From Brachionus koreanus (taxonomy: Eukaryota > Rotifera > Eurotatoria > Ploima > Brachionidae), in NCBI GenBank assembly GCA_016987375.1, contig PJRA01000263.1, forward strand, positions 1,491,409 to 1,555,408: a DNA stretch of 64,000 nt. Reading direction: 5' to 3'. A program made the translations under genes and the position numbers. Below, piece after piece: positions 48,950-59,285 of this stretch (its first letter is position 1; each line of letters opens with the position of its first letter). The notes beneath the pieces are model-generated. The model saw nothing but the letters and a program-made list of their open reading frames with translations. It was not told the origin of the DNA and made no database searches.

Positions 48950-49901
48950 AATTTAATATTTATCTAAAAGTTTTTCACATAATATACTGTTAGTTAGCCA
49001 ATAATTGTATTTATTTCATTTGTATCACTAGCCCAAGTTTCTCTAGTACATTCGCTTACATTGACATCGTCATATTAAAAAAATACTCTTCATTTTAATC
49101 TGCTTTTTTCTAAGACCCTTCTGAAAAAAAAAAACGAGGATTATTAAATAGATGTCATTAGGCTGTCAAAATTTAAGTTAAAAAAAAATAACAAAATTAA
49201 AAAATCTGATTTTAATCATTAAAGTGGCTTTTAAACTCATTTTATTGGAATCTTTCCTTCTTCCTAATTGTTTTCTTATTAAACCATGTTAGAAATAAGC
49301 TAATTGACCACCAACTATAGCAAAGTGGTGGACCTTATTATTAAATAAAGCTTATTCCAAATTTTTAATAAATTAAAGATTTGGGAGAAGAAAAAAAAAT
49401 ATTGCGATAAACTCTGGTAATGAGTTGGAAGTGTCACTTTTAAAATGAGTCAAAAGCATTTATATTAAGAGGACTATTTGAGTTTTTTTGAAGTGCTAGT
49501 TAAACTTAAAATCTTCTCCTTTTTTCTGCTTTTTTCAATTCTTAAATCATTTTCTTGCTGTTCTGTAAAGTGTGTTGATCAACAGATAACATGTTTTAAT
49601 CAAAGTCAATTTCGATAATTAAGATACGAAATTTCCTCTTTTTTTTGATAATTTAAAGATTAAATAAGCCCGGAATTTAGACTTTAATTTAAAACTAATA
49701 GTCGTTTTCAAAATAGATTATATCAATATGGTCTAATATTCTTCTTGAAAGATATCCATTTGGAATCAATTCGAAAATTTCACAAATAAGAGTTGTATCA
49801 AGAGTTATCTAAATTTCTAATTTTTGACTTAAAATTCGTGAACCACGTATTTTGAGACTCTAAATACCGTAAACCCTTGCGATATCATGCATGGGATAAC
49901 T
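48950..49901. other. Intergenic
   Basis: AT-rich with no gene or clear repeat family recognised on either strand. Confidence 0.35.
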
Positions 49902-50497
49902 TTTGATTCTTAGGTTTTAGTGCACGCATAAGCGACCTTCCTTCCGTTGTTAAAATCGACCTCCTTGGGATGCATGCAAAAAAATGCAGATTTTATGTTT
50001 TGAGGTGGCGTTAAAATTCAAAAAACTTTAAATTAATGCNNNNNNNNNNNNNNNNNNNNNNNNNNNNNNNNNNNNNNNNNNNNNNNNNNNNNNNNNNNNN
50101 NNNNNNNNNNNNNNNNNNNNNNNNNNNNNNNNNNNNNNNNNNNNNNNNNNNNNNNNNNNNNNNNNNNNNNNNNNNNNNNNNNNNNNNNNNNNNNNNNNNN
50201 NNNNNNNNNNNNNNNNNNNNNNNNNNNNNNNNNNNNNNNNNNNNNNNNNNNNNNNNNNNNNNNNNNNNNNNNNNNNNNNNNNNNNNNNNNNNNNNNNNNN
50301 NNNNNNNNNNNNNNNNNNNNNNTTGCCGGGTCAAGTCCGCATTTTCGGTTTTTGACTCGGCATTAATTTAAAGTTTTTTGAATTTTAACGCCACCTCAAA
50401 ACATAAAATCTGCATTTTTATGCATGCATCCCAAGGAGGTCGATTTTAACAACGGAAGGAAGGTCGCTTATGCGTGCACTAAAACCTAAGAATCAAA
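49902..50497. mobile_element. Foldback element with 138-bp inverted arms around a sequence gap
   Basis: 49902-50039 and 50360-50497 are near-perfect reverse complements (138 bp each). They begin outside with TTTGATTCTTAGGTTTTAG and include GTGGCGTTAAAATTCAAAAA. The centre is 283 N (50040-50322) plus 37 known bases that start TTGCCGGGTCAAGTCCGC. A diverged single-arm relative lies at 58957-59285. The hairpin probably caused the gap. No transposase is visible, though the gap could hide a short insert. Confidence 0.8.
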
Positions 50498-51676
50498 GGA
50501 TTCTATAAAACAACGAATACTTAATAAAGTTGTAATTAGTGTTTTTTGCTGTTTATTAGTCAAAAAAAAATAATCCAAAGGCAAATTTATATTAATTTTT
50601 ATTAAAATTATCAGTATAAAGTTGTTAAATATATCTGGACTTTTTTCCAAATTCTCATCTACATACCAAACTGACTCACAGTTTAAAAAATTTATATTTT
50701 CCTTGGCACAAACAGTAAAATATGTTTCTCATCTACATATCTAATATAAAATTGAATAAAATCTTTCCCTGATTTAGGAACTCTGTTCTTTTCTTAAATA
50801 ACAAGTTATTTTAAAGTTTTGGCTTCTTTTCAAACATCAGTTTCTTTTGTTCTTTTCCTATCTATCTTTTGTTTAAAGCTGCGAATTCGAACCAGAGTAG
50901 AAGAATCCTTAATATTTAAGTTGCAGAGTTGTTTAAAATTTCAAAATTAAAAGCTTAGTCCTTTAAAATTAAATTTCAGTTCCAGGCTTAAAATTCCGGC
51001 ATTAGTAACGCTTGCACAAAAATTCCTATCGATTCTAGCTTCTTCAGAATCAGTTTAAAGGATTTATTCTAAATCTGGTCATATCAAACGACCATATAGA
51101 ACAGGATTAACTAACGATAACCTAGAAAATAGACTTTATTGGTTAGTAATATGTATTTAATCAAGAAATTGAAAAAATAAATTTTTGATAACAAAGGAGA
51201 ATCTTAATTTATAAAAATTTGAGTAAAACTTTTGCCCTTGGACTTGGCCTTGGCTAAACACTTGTGACTTTTAAACAACTCTGCTAAGTTACCAAAAAAA
51301 TCTTAAATAATTGTGGTTGGGTTCTCATTAGTAATTACTAAACTTGCTTTTATCTCAAAACATATTTTCTAGTCGTAATTTCATAATTTAAAGTTTCATC
51401 ATCATGACAATCAAAGTAAATTTTATCATTATTATTTTCACCTGTAAGGACTTACACTAATTTAGAAAACATAAAGAAAAATTCAAATATATTAAAGTTT
51501 TTCATTCTTCCCTTTACATATTTAAAGTCATATTTGGCTTTTCTTGTTGTTTTAAAAACAAAAATGGAAGGTGTTGTGTCAAAAATAGACTCTAAATGCT
51601 GGGAATTGTTGGAATAATTTAATAAATGTGACATTCTACAATTGATTAATCTGTAAAATATATTTTAAACAATAAA
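50498..51676. other. Intergenic
   Basis: No gene is supportable. One 60-codon minus frame (51452-51634) has no recognisable domain. No repeat family was matched. Confidence 0.35.
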
Positions 51677-51753
51677 GGTCATTTGGAAAACATGTATAAA
51701 AAATGGCGCTAATGAAATATAATAATTGGAAAAGCAAATAAGGAACCGTGTAA
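51677..51753 (+). pseudogene. Broken duplicate of the last GTF2H1 exon
   Basis: Corresponds to the end of GTF2H1 exon 6 (42367-42441) carried along with nanos unit C. Relative to the working exon it has 2 extra bases in the AAAATAGCG region, causing a frameshift, and a CAA to TAA change near the end. The exon's acceptor and first codons are missing. It is non-functional and serves as a marker of the duplication's origin. Confidence 0.85.
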
Positions 51754-52134
51754 ATAAAAACCATTTTGTCATATCTAAATTATGATCATGACTTTTAATT
51801 AATTTCAGATTATATTTTTTTTTCAATTTATACAAATCAATAAAATAAAGTTACATTTTTCATTTTAAAATTTGAATAAAAATGCAACTTGTTGTTAACG
51901 ACACAGTTGAATGGTTTAAACTATTATAAATGTAAACATAAAAGTTAGTTTTTAATTTTTATTTAAAATATATATTTGTGAAAAAGCGATAAAAAAATAA
52001 AATAAACACGACATTTATAAAATTTGAAATTTAAAAAAGCAAAGTGAGAATAATTTTTTAAATGGTCAAAAAATAATTTTTTTTCTATTATTTGAAATTA
52101 GTCAAAATACAATAAAAAAAACAAAGTAATTAAA

Positions 52135-52659
52135 TTAATTTCTTGATTGCATCAAAATCGTGTTTCTCTTTTGAGTCTTGAATTTCTTGCAATAAGTAAT
52201 TGTGTGAGCATTTTCACCTGATTGACCACAAGCTGGACATATATATTCTTTCAATAATGGACATGTTACTCTACCTTGAATATTTTTGATTGAATGTGAC
52301 TTGTAAATGTGTTCTGGCTCACCATTTGTTTTGCAAAATGTACAAATAATTTGTTTGCTTGGATTTCTCTCCAAAATACGAGCACTTTTGATAGCATATT
52401 TTTCAAAATCAAATTTTATTATTTCTGATGGTCTCACTCTTCCTTGAATTATTGAATTTTCATGTGAAGATGAACTAATCGAATTTGTTGACGGTGATTT
52501 ACAAGAGTCTAAAGATGAATTTGGTGATACTGAACAAGATCCACTCATTTTTCTTATTTGATCATATTTTTTAAATGCATGAGAATCTTGACTTTTTATT
52601 ATTGAATCGACAAATTGTTGCAAACCAAAGACCAATTGATTTTTGTTAATAATTTCCAT
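52135..52659 (-). CDS. nanos: Nanos-type zinc-finger protein, copy C
   Basis: Intact 174-codon gene with the same protein as A and B. By eye there is a single synonymous difference (codon 4, ATC to ATT) and a few changes just before the ATG. Both CCHC knuckles and the proximal promoter palindrome are kept. Its 3' flank contains the frameshifted GTF2H1 exon fragment, which has accumulated several changes while the nanos frame has almost none. It may be functional or kept identical by gene conversion. Confidence 0.9.
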   Translation of the reverse strand: MEIINKNQLVFGLQQFVDSIIKSQDSHAFKKYDQIRKMSGSCSVSPNSSLDSCKSPSTNSISSSSHENSIIQGRVRPSEIIKFDFEKYAIKSARILERNPSKQIICTFCKTNGEPEHIYKSHSIKNIQGRVTCPLLKEYICPACGQSGENAHTITYCKKFKTQKRNTILMQSRN

Positions 52660-53009
52660 TTTTTAACTTGATTATTCAGATTGCTCAATTGTTTTTTAGA
52701 ATGATTAATTTTTAAATTGATTTCGATGCTCTTTGCACATGATTTCCAAGAGTATAAATACTCAGTCAATTAATTAGAATAGAACAGATAATAATAAGGT
52801 GTGAATTTTATGCGTACTCTAGATTTTGAAATATCAAAGAATTTATTTTTCTTTTAACTACAGGAAATGTGAGTTTTGATTTTCGCTTAAAAAAAGCCTT
52901 TGTTGAAATCTTTTTTTTGCAAAACATTTCGAAATAATTCAAAGATTTATTTTTAAAAAATTAACATTTTATCAAGCAAGCATTTATCTATTCATATTTT
53001 ACTCAAAAA

Positions 53010-53130
53010 TAAAAAGTTTTAATAATTAAATTGTGTCTTTAACAACAAGTTCTTTATTCAATTTTTAAATTTAGAATTTAATAAAATCTGAAATCAATTA
53101 TTGATATCACAATCATAATTGAATAATTGT
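53010..53130 (+). repeat. Diverged nanos 3'-flank fragment
   Basis: TTGTGTCTTTAACAACAAGTT followed by TTTATTCAATTTTTAAAT and ATAAAATCTGAAATCAATTA resembles 42214-42340 of unit A. It is on the plus strand, opposite to the adjacent unit C, so it represents an older, deleted copy. Confidence 0.5.
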
Positions 53131-53391
53131 TATACAAGCAGAGCTCTCTTTCATATTAAAATTTGAATGGTATGGATGGCTAATTTTATTGAACCCTAAA
53201 TCCTTTACTAAATAAATAATCGTTTTCTAATTTCAAGTTAATTCAATTGATACCATGCCATTTTTCTAAACTAGTTTCTTTTTAATTTGGGATGTAAATT
53301 TGTCTCTTAGCTGAAATATATATGGAAATAAAATATCAAAAATTAATACTGAATTTTTATCACTTCCCAATTTAGGCTAAATCTATTGAAA

Positions 53392-53667
53392 ATGCATCAC
53401 CAATTTTTGATTGCATCTTTATTAGTACTTACTGTTAGTCTGAATTGTAAGGCTGATACTAGCATAAGTGTTGATATAACAAAACCAATATCTTCAACAA
53501 GGTCAACATCGCTAATTACAAAACAAGCTTCTGAATCCAAAACAACAAAAACAAAAGTTGATTCATCTAAAACTCTCAGCAATTCGTCATCAAGCTTAAG
53601 ATTAAATAGTTTCGCTCATGTTTTACCAATATTTTATTTTATTTTTGCTATTAAAAAAATGATTTGA
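53392..53667 (+). CDS. Small secreted Ser/Thr-rich protein, possibly GPI-anchored
   Basis: A 91-aa single-exon frame. An N-terminal signal peptide (FLIASLLVLTVSL, cleavage near CKADT) is followed by about 50 residues rich in Ser, Thr and Lys, and a hydrophobic C-terminal end (HVLPIFYFIFAI) after a small-residue stretch. This layout is typical of GPI-anchored surface peptides, although the tail ends KKMI. No homologue is recognised. The ATG at 53392 is preferred over the TTG two codons earlier. A CCCAATTTAG acceptor-like site sits about 18 bp before the ATG, compatible with a spliced or trans-spliced 5' UTR. Confidence 0.5.
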   Translation: MHHQFLIASLLVLTVSLNCKADTSISVDITKPISSTRSTSLITKQASESKTTKTKVDSSKTLSNSSSSLRLNSFAHVLPIFYFIFAIKKMI

Positions 53668-53819
53668 TTATTAAAACATAAATAAATATTTATATTGTCT
53701 TACATTTAAAAAATTTTTTTCAGCTAATTTCAATTAAAAGGTTTAATTTTAATGAAAAATAGATAAATTAATCTCGGCGTGTTGATTTTAATCACTTAAA
53801 TTGCCAAAGTAAAATTTTT

Positions 53820-53960
53820 GTTCAAATTTCATTTTTCAAAAATGATCTAAATATTTAAAATGTGCAATTAAATATCAGTGTATTTTAAGAAACTCCAGAC
53901 CTTTTTATAAGGCTTAAAATTAAAAATTCCAAAATCTGCGATGAAATTTAATTTCGCATT
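53820..53960. repeat. Dispersed repeat R2, right copy
   Basis: Partner of 19205-19345 with the shared word TTCATTTTTCAAAAATGATC and following blocks. Non-coding. Confidence 0.5.
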
Positions 53961-54260
53961 TTAAATATATTGATCATTTTAATACTCAAAAAATCTGTGA
54001 AAATTAAAATCCTATTAAATTCACATTCTTCATAGCAAAACTTATCAAATTAATTTTTAATTTATTTTATTACATTCAATATCTTAAATTTCGATTTCAA
54101 TCACTTTTGTTTGAATTCAACAAAAAATGAACATACAATTGAGAATTTTTTGTGCATTAGAAAATTAAAAAGCAATAATATTCGTTAGGAATATAAAGAA
54201 AAATAATATACAATATTGGTAATATAAATGATGCAATTAGAAATTTAGATAAAAAAAAAA

Positions 54261-55975
54261 CGGTTTTGTGAAATTTAGTACAATAGAACAGAACAAAATC
54301 CGAAAAATTCTTTTAGTTTTTTTATTAAAAGTCAAAAACAAGTTCTGTAAATGCAACTTGGTGCAATATTCAAAGTTGGATATTATCACCAAACTGGTAA
54401 AACTCTGCAAATTTAGCATAATTTAAATTTGGTAAAATTTGGCTGAAATGCATTTTGAAGAAATTTTACATATCATTAGCAAACTTTGACTTTTGTTGCA
54501 ACTAACTTTGTTTCACTTACAGAACTAACTAAAAGTCTTAAGGAAAAAAATTATAAGCTGTAAGCTATAAGCGTTAATTTTTGTCCTATTTTTTTATTTT
54601 GTACCAAGTTTAACAAAACCAAAATAACAAATAGTCATTATTCTCTAATGCTGCATTTTTGGAGGTATTGTCAATAAGACTATTAGAAACAAGTGTAGTT
54701 TAATCTTAAATTAAATTGTCAATCCCATTAAATGGAAAAAATAAAAAAATTGATTCCGAAACTAAGGTTTTCTTTATGTGAGCCTCTATTTACCCGGACT
54801 TTTATGAACTTTATATACTTTATATCATATTAAATTATCTATTTCAATAACTTATTCGTTCAATTCTCTTATTCATTTTATTGATCATTACAATGATTGA
54901 CATTTATGTACTTTGTGTACTTCATGCCAAATTTAACCATACATTTCTATAACTCATTCTTGGCAAACATAATCCCAACCCCTGTTTTACTCTCGTCTGT
55001 TAAAAAAACACTCAATTTGTCTTACCAGGTCTTTCGCTCAGTAAAACAATGGTTAATTTAGTGGTTAGGTTTATTTAACTTGTTCTTTCATTAATCAATT
55101 TTTCTAAAACAAAACAAATCATTATATTTTCTAGATTTTTAATTTTGCTTTATTTCATTTTTTTGTCATCTTATTATTAATGACTTTAATAATAATAATA
55201 ATAAAATAAGTTACAACTAGCTAGCAAGCTAGACTTGCGAAGATAGAAAACAGTAGGATCCCATCTAGGTAACTGTATTAAATATACTATGATTGGAGCA
55301 AGGTCACTTCCCTAAATCTACCTTCATCACATTGAAGATTGTTTTTTATTATGTCACTTTTCCCTCGTGTCGATTCTACCGATTCTACTTTAAATTCCTT
55401 TTATCACCAAAAAATCTCACTTTTCTAAAAACACTTTTATTTAACAAAATTACTACTTGCAAACAAAATAACTAGTTGAATGTAAAATTACTTCTTTAAT
55501 ATAGACTGATTTAAAAAAAATGATTGATCTCGAAGAGACATTTAATGATTCACCAATCGAAGATAAGAGTTTATCTTCTAAAGAAATAGGCATTGACATT
55601 GACAATCAAACCAACAACTTCAACTCTTGTAATCGACCAAACAGACCAAAAAGAATTTACCGGGGCGTTGAATTTTATTTAGCAATTACAATGAGCCCGT
55701 CATAAGTATTGAAAAATGGATTCACCAAAAAACTCACAGCACTAAAAATGGAATAAAAGAATATTATAAATGATTAATTAATTCTAATTTAGTTTTTATT
55801 AAAAAAAATTTTTTCTTTATTAAAAAGTATTTTTATAAAAAAAATCATTTTAATTTTACTTAAGTATTTTTAGACAAAAAGTATTCTAATATCACAAGAA
55901 CATTTTTAGAATGCAATGAGAAATTTTAGAAAAATGTGGATTTTTGGTGAAAGAAAAATTCTAAACCATTATTAA
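54261..55975 (+). repeat. Dispersed repeat R3, right copy with short ORF
   Basis: Blocks 54261-54505 and 55390-55975 match the copy at 11528-12535. At 55520-55705 the frame is open for 61 codons (MIDLEETFNDSPIEDKS, DIDNQTNN, SCNRPNRPKRIYRGVEFYLA). It is acidic then basic, perhaps the N-terminus of an element-encoded DNA-binding protein, but unrecognised. The interval between the blocks contains an AAT microsatellite near 55189-55205 and no clear gene. Confidence 0.6.
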
Positions 55976-56565
55976 TTTGGTCTATTTAATGGTTTACCAT
56001 TTAAAGTAAATGAAGGAATCTTTTTTTTACCAAATAATAAAATATCTAAATTCAAATTATGTGGTTTCAAGCTATTTTTCTACAAATAATACAGACTTAT
56101 TAAAAATAGACACAAAAAATGTCCTTTATATGTTTTTATTCTTAATTTATTTTTATTTTTTATTACTACATCATTCATGAGGTGTTTACTGAAATAAATC
56201 ATAATAATAATAAAGAATAAAATACATTAAAGTCTAAGTTAGTACAAGATCTCAATTTATTCAATAATCAAAAACAGGAAGGAGAATATTGCATGAAGTA
56301 AATGAAAGATTCATACAGGAATTTTGATGGCGTCATTAGTTGAATTACTAACAGAATTTAAAAATTTCTATTTTAATTTTTATTTATTTAAGAAAAAAAA
56401 TATGGATCTAAAAAATTTTGTTACAAAAAATTAATTTTTTCTCAAAATTAAAGCTTTTACTTTTTAGAAATTAGAAATATAATAAAACTAATTGCATTTT
56501 GGCAATTTTTTTTCAGTTTCAATCTATCATTTTTGTATTCAATTTGATTTAATAACTTTGTTCGG
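55976..56565. other. Intergenic, 3' side of GPCR
   Basis: AT-rich with nothing recognisable. The likely GPCR 3' UTR lies at its right edge. Confidence 0.35.
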
Positions 56566-57594
56566 CTATAATTTGGCACACAGTTCATGTTCAGCGTTTA
56601 AAGAACACCTTTTTGCCAATCTTCCTCGATAAATTTTAAAATTGTGTCTATATACTTTATTGTATTTAAAAAATATGAATATTTTAGAAATTATAAGCAA
56701 GCGTAGGCCAGCATTTCCAATTAAACATAGCGTATTATCAATGAAGTAATTGCTTGTCTGGAACAGCTCGTGCAAACCATAGTACAAAGCATATGGAATT
56801 GTTCCAAACGAATAATTAAAAGCTATTAAAATAACCATTTGTGTGACATTCTTTTTGGCTCTGTTTTCTACTTTTTCTTTGGGACTCCAATTTTGTCTTC
56901 CTTCCAGATTAATATTAGAGCTAAACTCAGATACCTTGATAAGATTTTTCTCTTTAAGATATTCTTTAAATCTTATTACTGTGAATAGATTTACAATTAA
57001 GAGGATAAATGAGCCGATAAAAAGACGGATAGTAGACAAAAAAATGGGGATTATTCGTCCTGGTTCGGAATGGCCGAATTTAGTGTACACTGTTTGATAT
57101 CCATATTTGTCTGAGTATTCAATTTTTTTAAGACATAAGACTGGGGAATAAAACACTAAAGAAACAATTGAAATTGCAAGCATTACTCTTAGGGGTTTAT
57201 AATTCTGCAAAGTCTTGCGTTTAGAAATCAAAAAATATCGCTGAACAGTAATGAAAACTTCCATTATGATGTTGTAAATTGCCAAACAACTGGTCAAATA
57301 GTCATCTAGAACTATTTGATATACCATTTTAGCAAAACTAAAACCATTCATTTGGTCACATGGAGTGCCACAAGCTATCATAGCATAAAAGGAAATGATT
57401 AGCATGTACAAAAAGTCAACTACAGATGAGACTAAATAGTATTTGTAAACATTATCTTTTAGTCTTAACTTAACGAAAACTAGTATATTTATGAGTGAAG
57501 TAAATATTCCAATTAAGGCTAGTCCAGCAAATATTAATTCATCAATATTTAAATGTGTCCTTTTAGTTGTTGATGTTGAATTTAGAAAACTCAT
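56566..57594 (-). CDS. Rhodopsin-class seven-transmembrane receptor, orphan
   Basis: Intronless, 342 aa. Seven hydrophobic segments at about 19-43, 50-74, 95-121, 134-154, 180-208, 248-274 and 284-310, with an Asn-glycosylation site (NST at 5-7) before TM1. The end of TM3 reads VQRYF (QRY at 118-120), standing in for the DRY motif. TM2 keeps an Asp (D60). TM7 lacks a clear NPxxY. The basic C-terminus ends after about 30 residues. It is probably a peptide-type class A receptor; invertebrate genomes often have expanded, intronless, fast-evolving families of this kind. The ligand cannot be inferred. The start Met directly precedes a short extracellular tail. Confidence 0.8.
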   Translation of the reverse strand: MSFLNSTSTTKRTHLNIDELIFAGLALIGIFTSLINILVFVKLRLKDNVYKYYLVSSVVDFLYMLIISFYAMIACGTPCDQMNGFSFAKMVYQIVLDDYLTSCLAIYNIIMEVFITVQRYFLISKRKTLQNYKPLRVMLAISIVSLVFYSPVLCLKKIEYSDKYGYQTVYTKFGHSEPGRIIPIFLSTIRLFIGSFILLIVNLFTVIRFKEYLKEKNLIKVSEFSSNINLEGRQNWSPKEKVENRAKKNVTQMVILIAFNYSFGTIPYALYYGLHELFQTSNYFIDNTLCLIGNAGLRLLIISKIFIFFKYNKVYRHNFKIYRGRLAKRCSLNAEHELCAKL

Positions 57595-58956
57595 TTTTTC
57601 ACTTAGAAATTTTAAAATCTAATTAGATATTGAATAATTTTAACTTTCTTTTATCATCATCGCCAAAATGAACACTTCAATATTCAAATTAGGTTAACGA
57701 AAAATTGACTCAATTTTTTTAAAACTATCTAAAAATAAAGATTAAATAAGAATATTAAAATATTTTTAAAAAATATTAAACATTTTTACACTACGTAGAA
57801 TAAATGGATTAATTATTAGACCAACAAAAAATTTTAATTATAAACTTTTAGCTGATTTGAAAAAAAACTAAATAAAAATTAATTTGATAAAGTTATCAAT
57901 AGGCTAAATTTTATTAGAGAATAGTTAAAAACCCAATAAAATGTTTAAAAAGATAAGATTGAAAATTTACGGTGCCTATTATTTTTAATTTTTAAATAAA
58001 TTTAATTTATAGCATATGACAAAAATAGTTTTAATCAAATTTTTTTTGATAAAAAAAAATTAATTTTATTGAGATTTTTAAGTGTAATTTTTTTGTCTTG
58101 AAGTTACATTTTGTGATAGGACATTTTTCTTTTTCTAAATTTTAAAAATAAAATTCTTAAAACTCAATTTAATGGATGATGCTGCTTTATATGGCAATTC
58201 AAAAATTCATTTAAAAAATGCTTGAAAATAACATTATCATTGAATTTAAATGTTTCGATAACATACATTTGGTTAATATATATTTTATTGATTACATCTG
58301 TCTTAAAATTAGAAGCGATCAAAATAATATTAGTTACCAGGATAGAGTTAAATATTATATTTCTTTAAAACATGGGATGAAAAAATCTTGAAGAGGAAGC
58401 GAAAAACTATTCCTTACTTTAGCTTTTAGCTAAGGTGTAAATTCTTAATTCCTTTTTATTTCAAAAATTTTATTATTTTTTCTTTCAATTTTTAGATTTT
58501 ATCTCTTCTTAATTAAAATAATTTTTTTTGATGCAATTATCAAAAATTTGATTAAAAAAAATTTAAAACCTTAATTAGTTTTCATCTAATTAAATAATAA
58601 TATCGAAAAAATTTCTCAAAATTTCATCAAAAAAAATAGGGCAAAACATCTAAGAAATCTTAGATTTCTTAACTTAATTGATGACAAATTTTATTTCTGG
58701 TAATCGTTCAGAAACTACATTTTTCATTACAAAAATGATTCTTATATTTATTTTTTGGGTCTTTGATTATTTATTCGCAAGTCTTAGTAGATATTAGAAT
58801 GCAAAAAAATTTTTTGAAAATTCGACCAAACACACAGCATCACCTTTTTATCAAAGCATCCTCTTTTACACGACTGACTGACTGAGCTGGTTTAGATGGG
58901 TCTAACCATTAATTTATGTTAACATTATTCGCAAATAGATCCATTTCTCATTACTT
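57595..58956. other. Intergenic region upstream of the GPCR gene
   Basis: AT-rich, no gene or named repeat detected. GPCR promoter expected at the left edge. Confidence 0.35.
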
Positions 58957-59285
58957 TTGATTCTTACACTTACGCATAAGTGACAATCCACCTCATGTTA
59001 AAATTGGCCTCTTTGAGGATGCATAAAAATGCGCATTTAATGTTTGGTAGCAATGTTAAAATTCGAAAAACATTTAAAAAGAATTAAAAATTGAAAATTA
59101 TAAATTAGATTAGTGGCAATTAAAAACTATTTTTTATTTATTTCTAATTATTTTATTTAATTTTTATGTTTTTTTGTAAACCTAATTATTTAACCCGCAC
59201 CATAACTTAAAAATTTGAACTTTTTTTCCACTAATTTAATTTATTATTTTAAATTTTTAATGCGGGGTCAAGCTCAAGTTATTGG
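58957..59285. mobile_element. Diverged relative of the foldback element at 49902-50497
   Basis: The left part (58957-59090) follows the arm sequence: TTTTGATTCTTA, CGCATAAG, GTTAAAAT, GGCCTC, GATGCATAAAAATGC, ATGTT, then GTTAAAATTC. The right part has TTAATGCGGGGTCAAG (59253-59270), like the inner edge GCCGGGTCAAG at 50324. The second inverted arm is lost or decayed. Confidence 0.6.

Larger units (their letters stand above)
51677..52965 (-). repeat. Segmental duplication unit C
   Basis: Inverted copy of roughly 41160-42441. It has the long 3' flank, down to the GTF2H1 last exon, that unit B lacks, but only about 300 bp of 5' flank. This complementary loss relative to B supports independent derivation from A. 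Confidence 0.85.

Noticed and set aside
50011..50371. Open frames across the second N run
   Set aside because: Artefact of the gap inside the foldback element.
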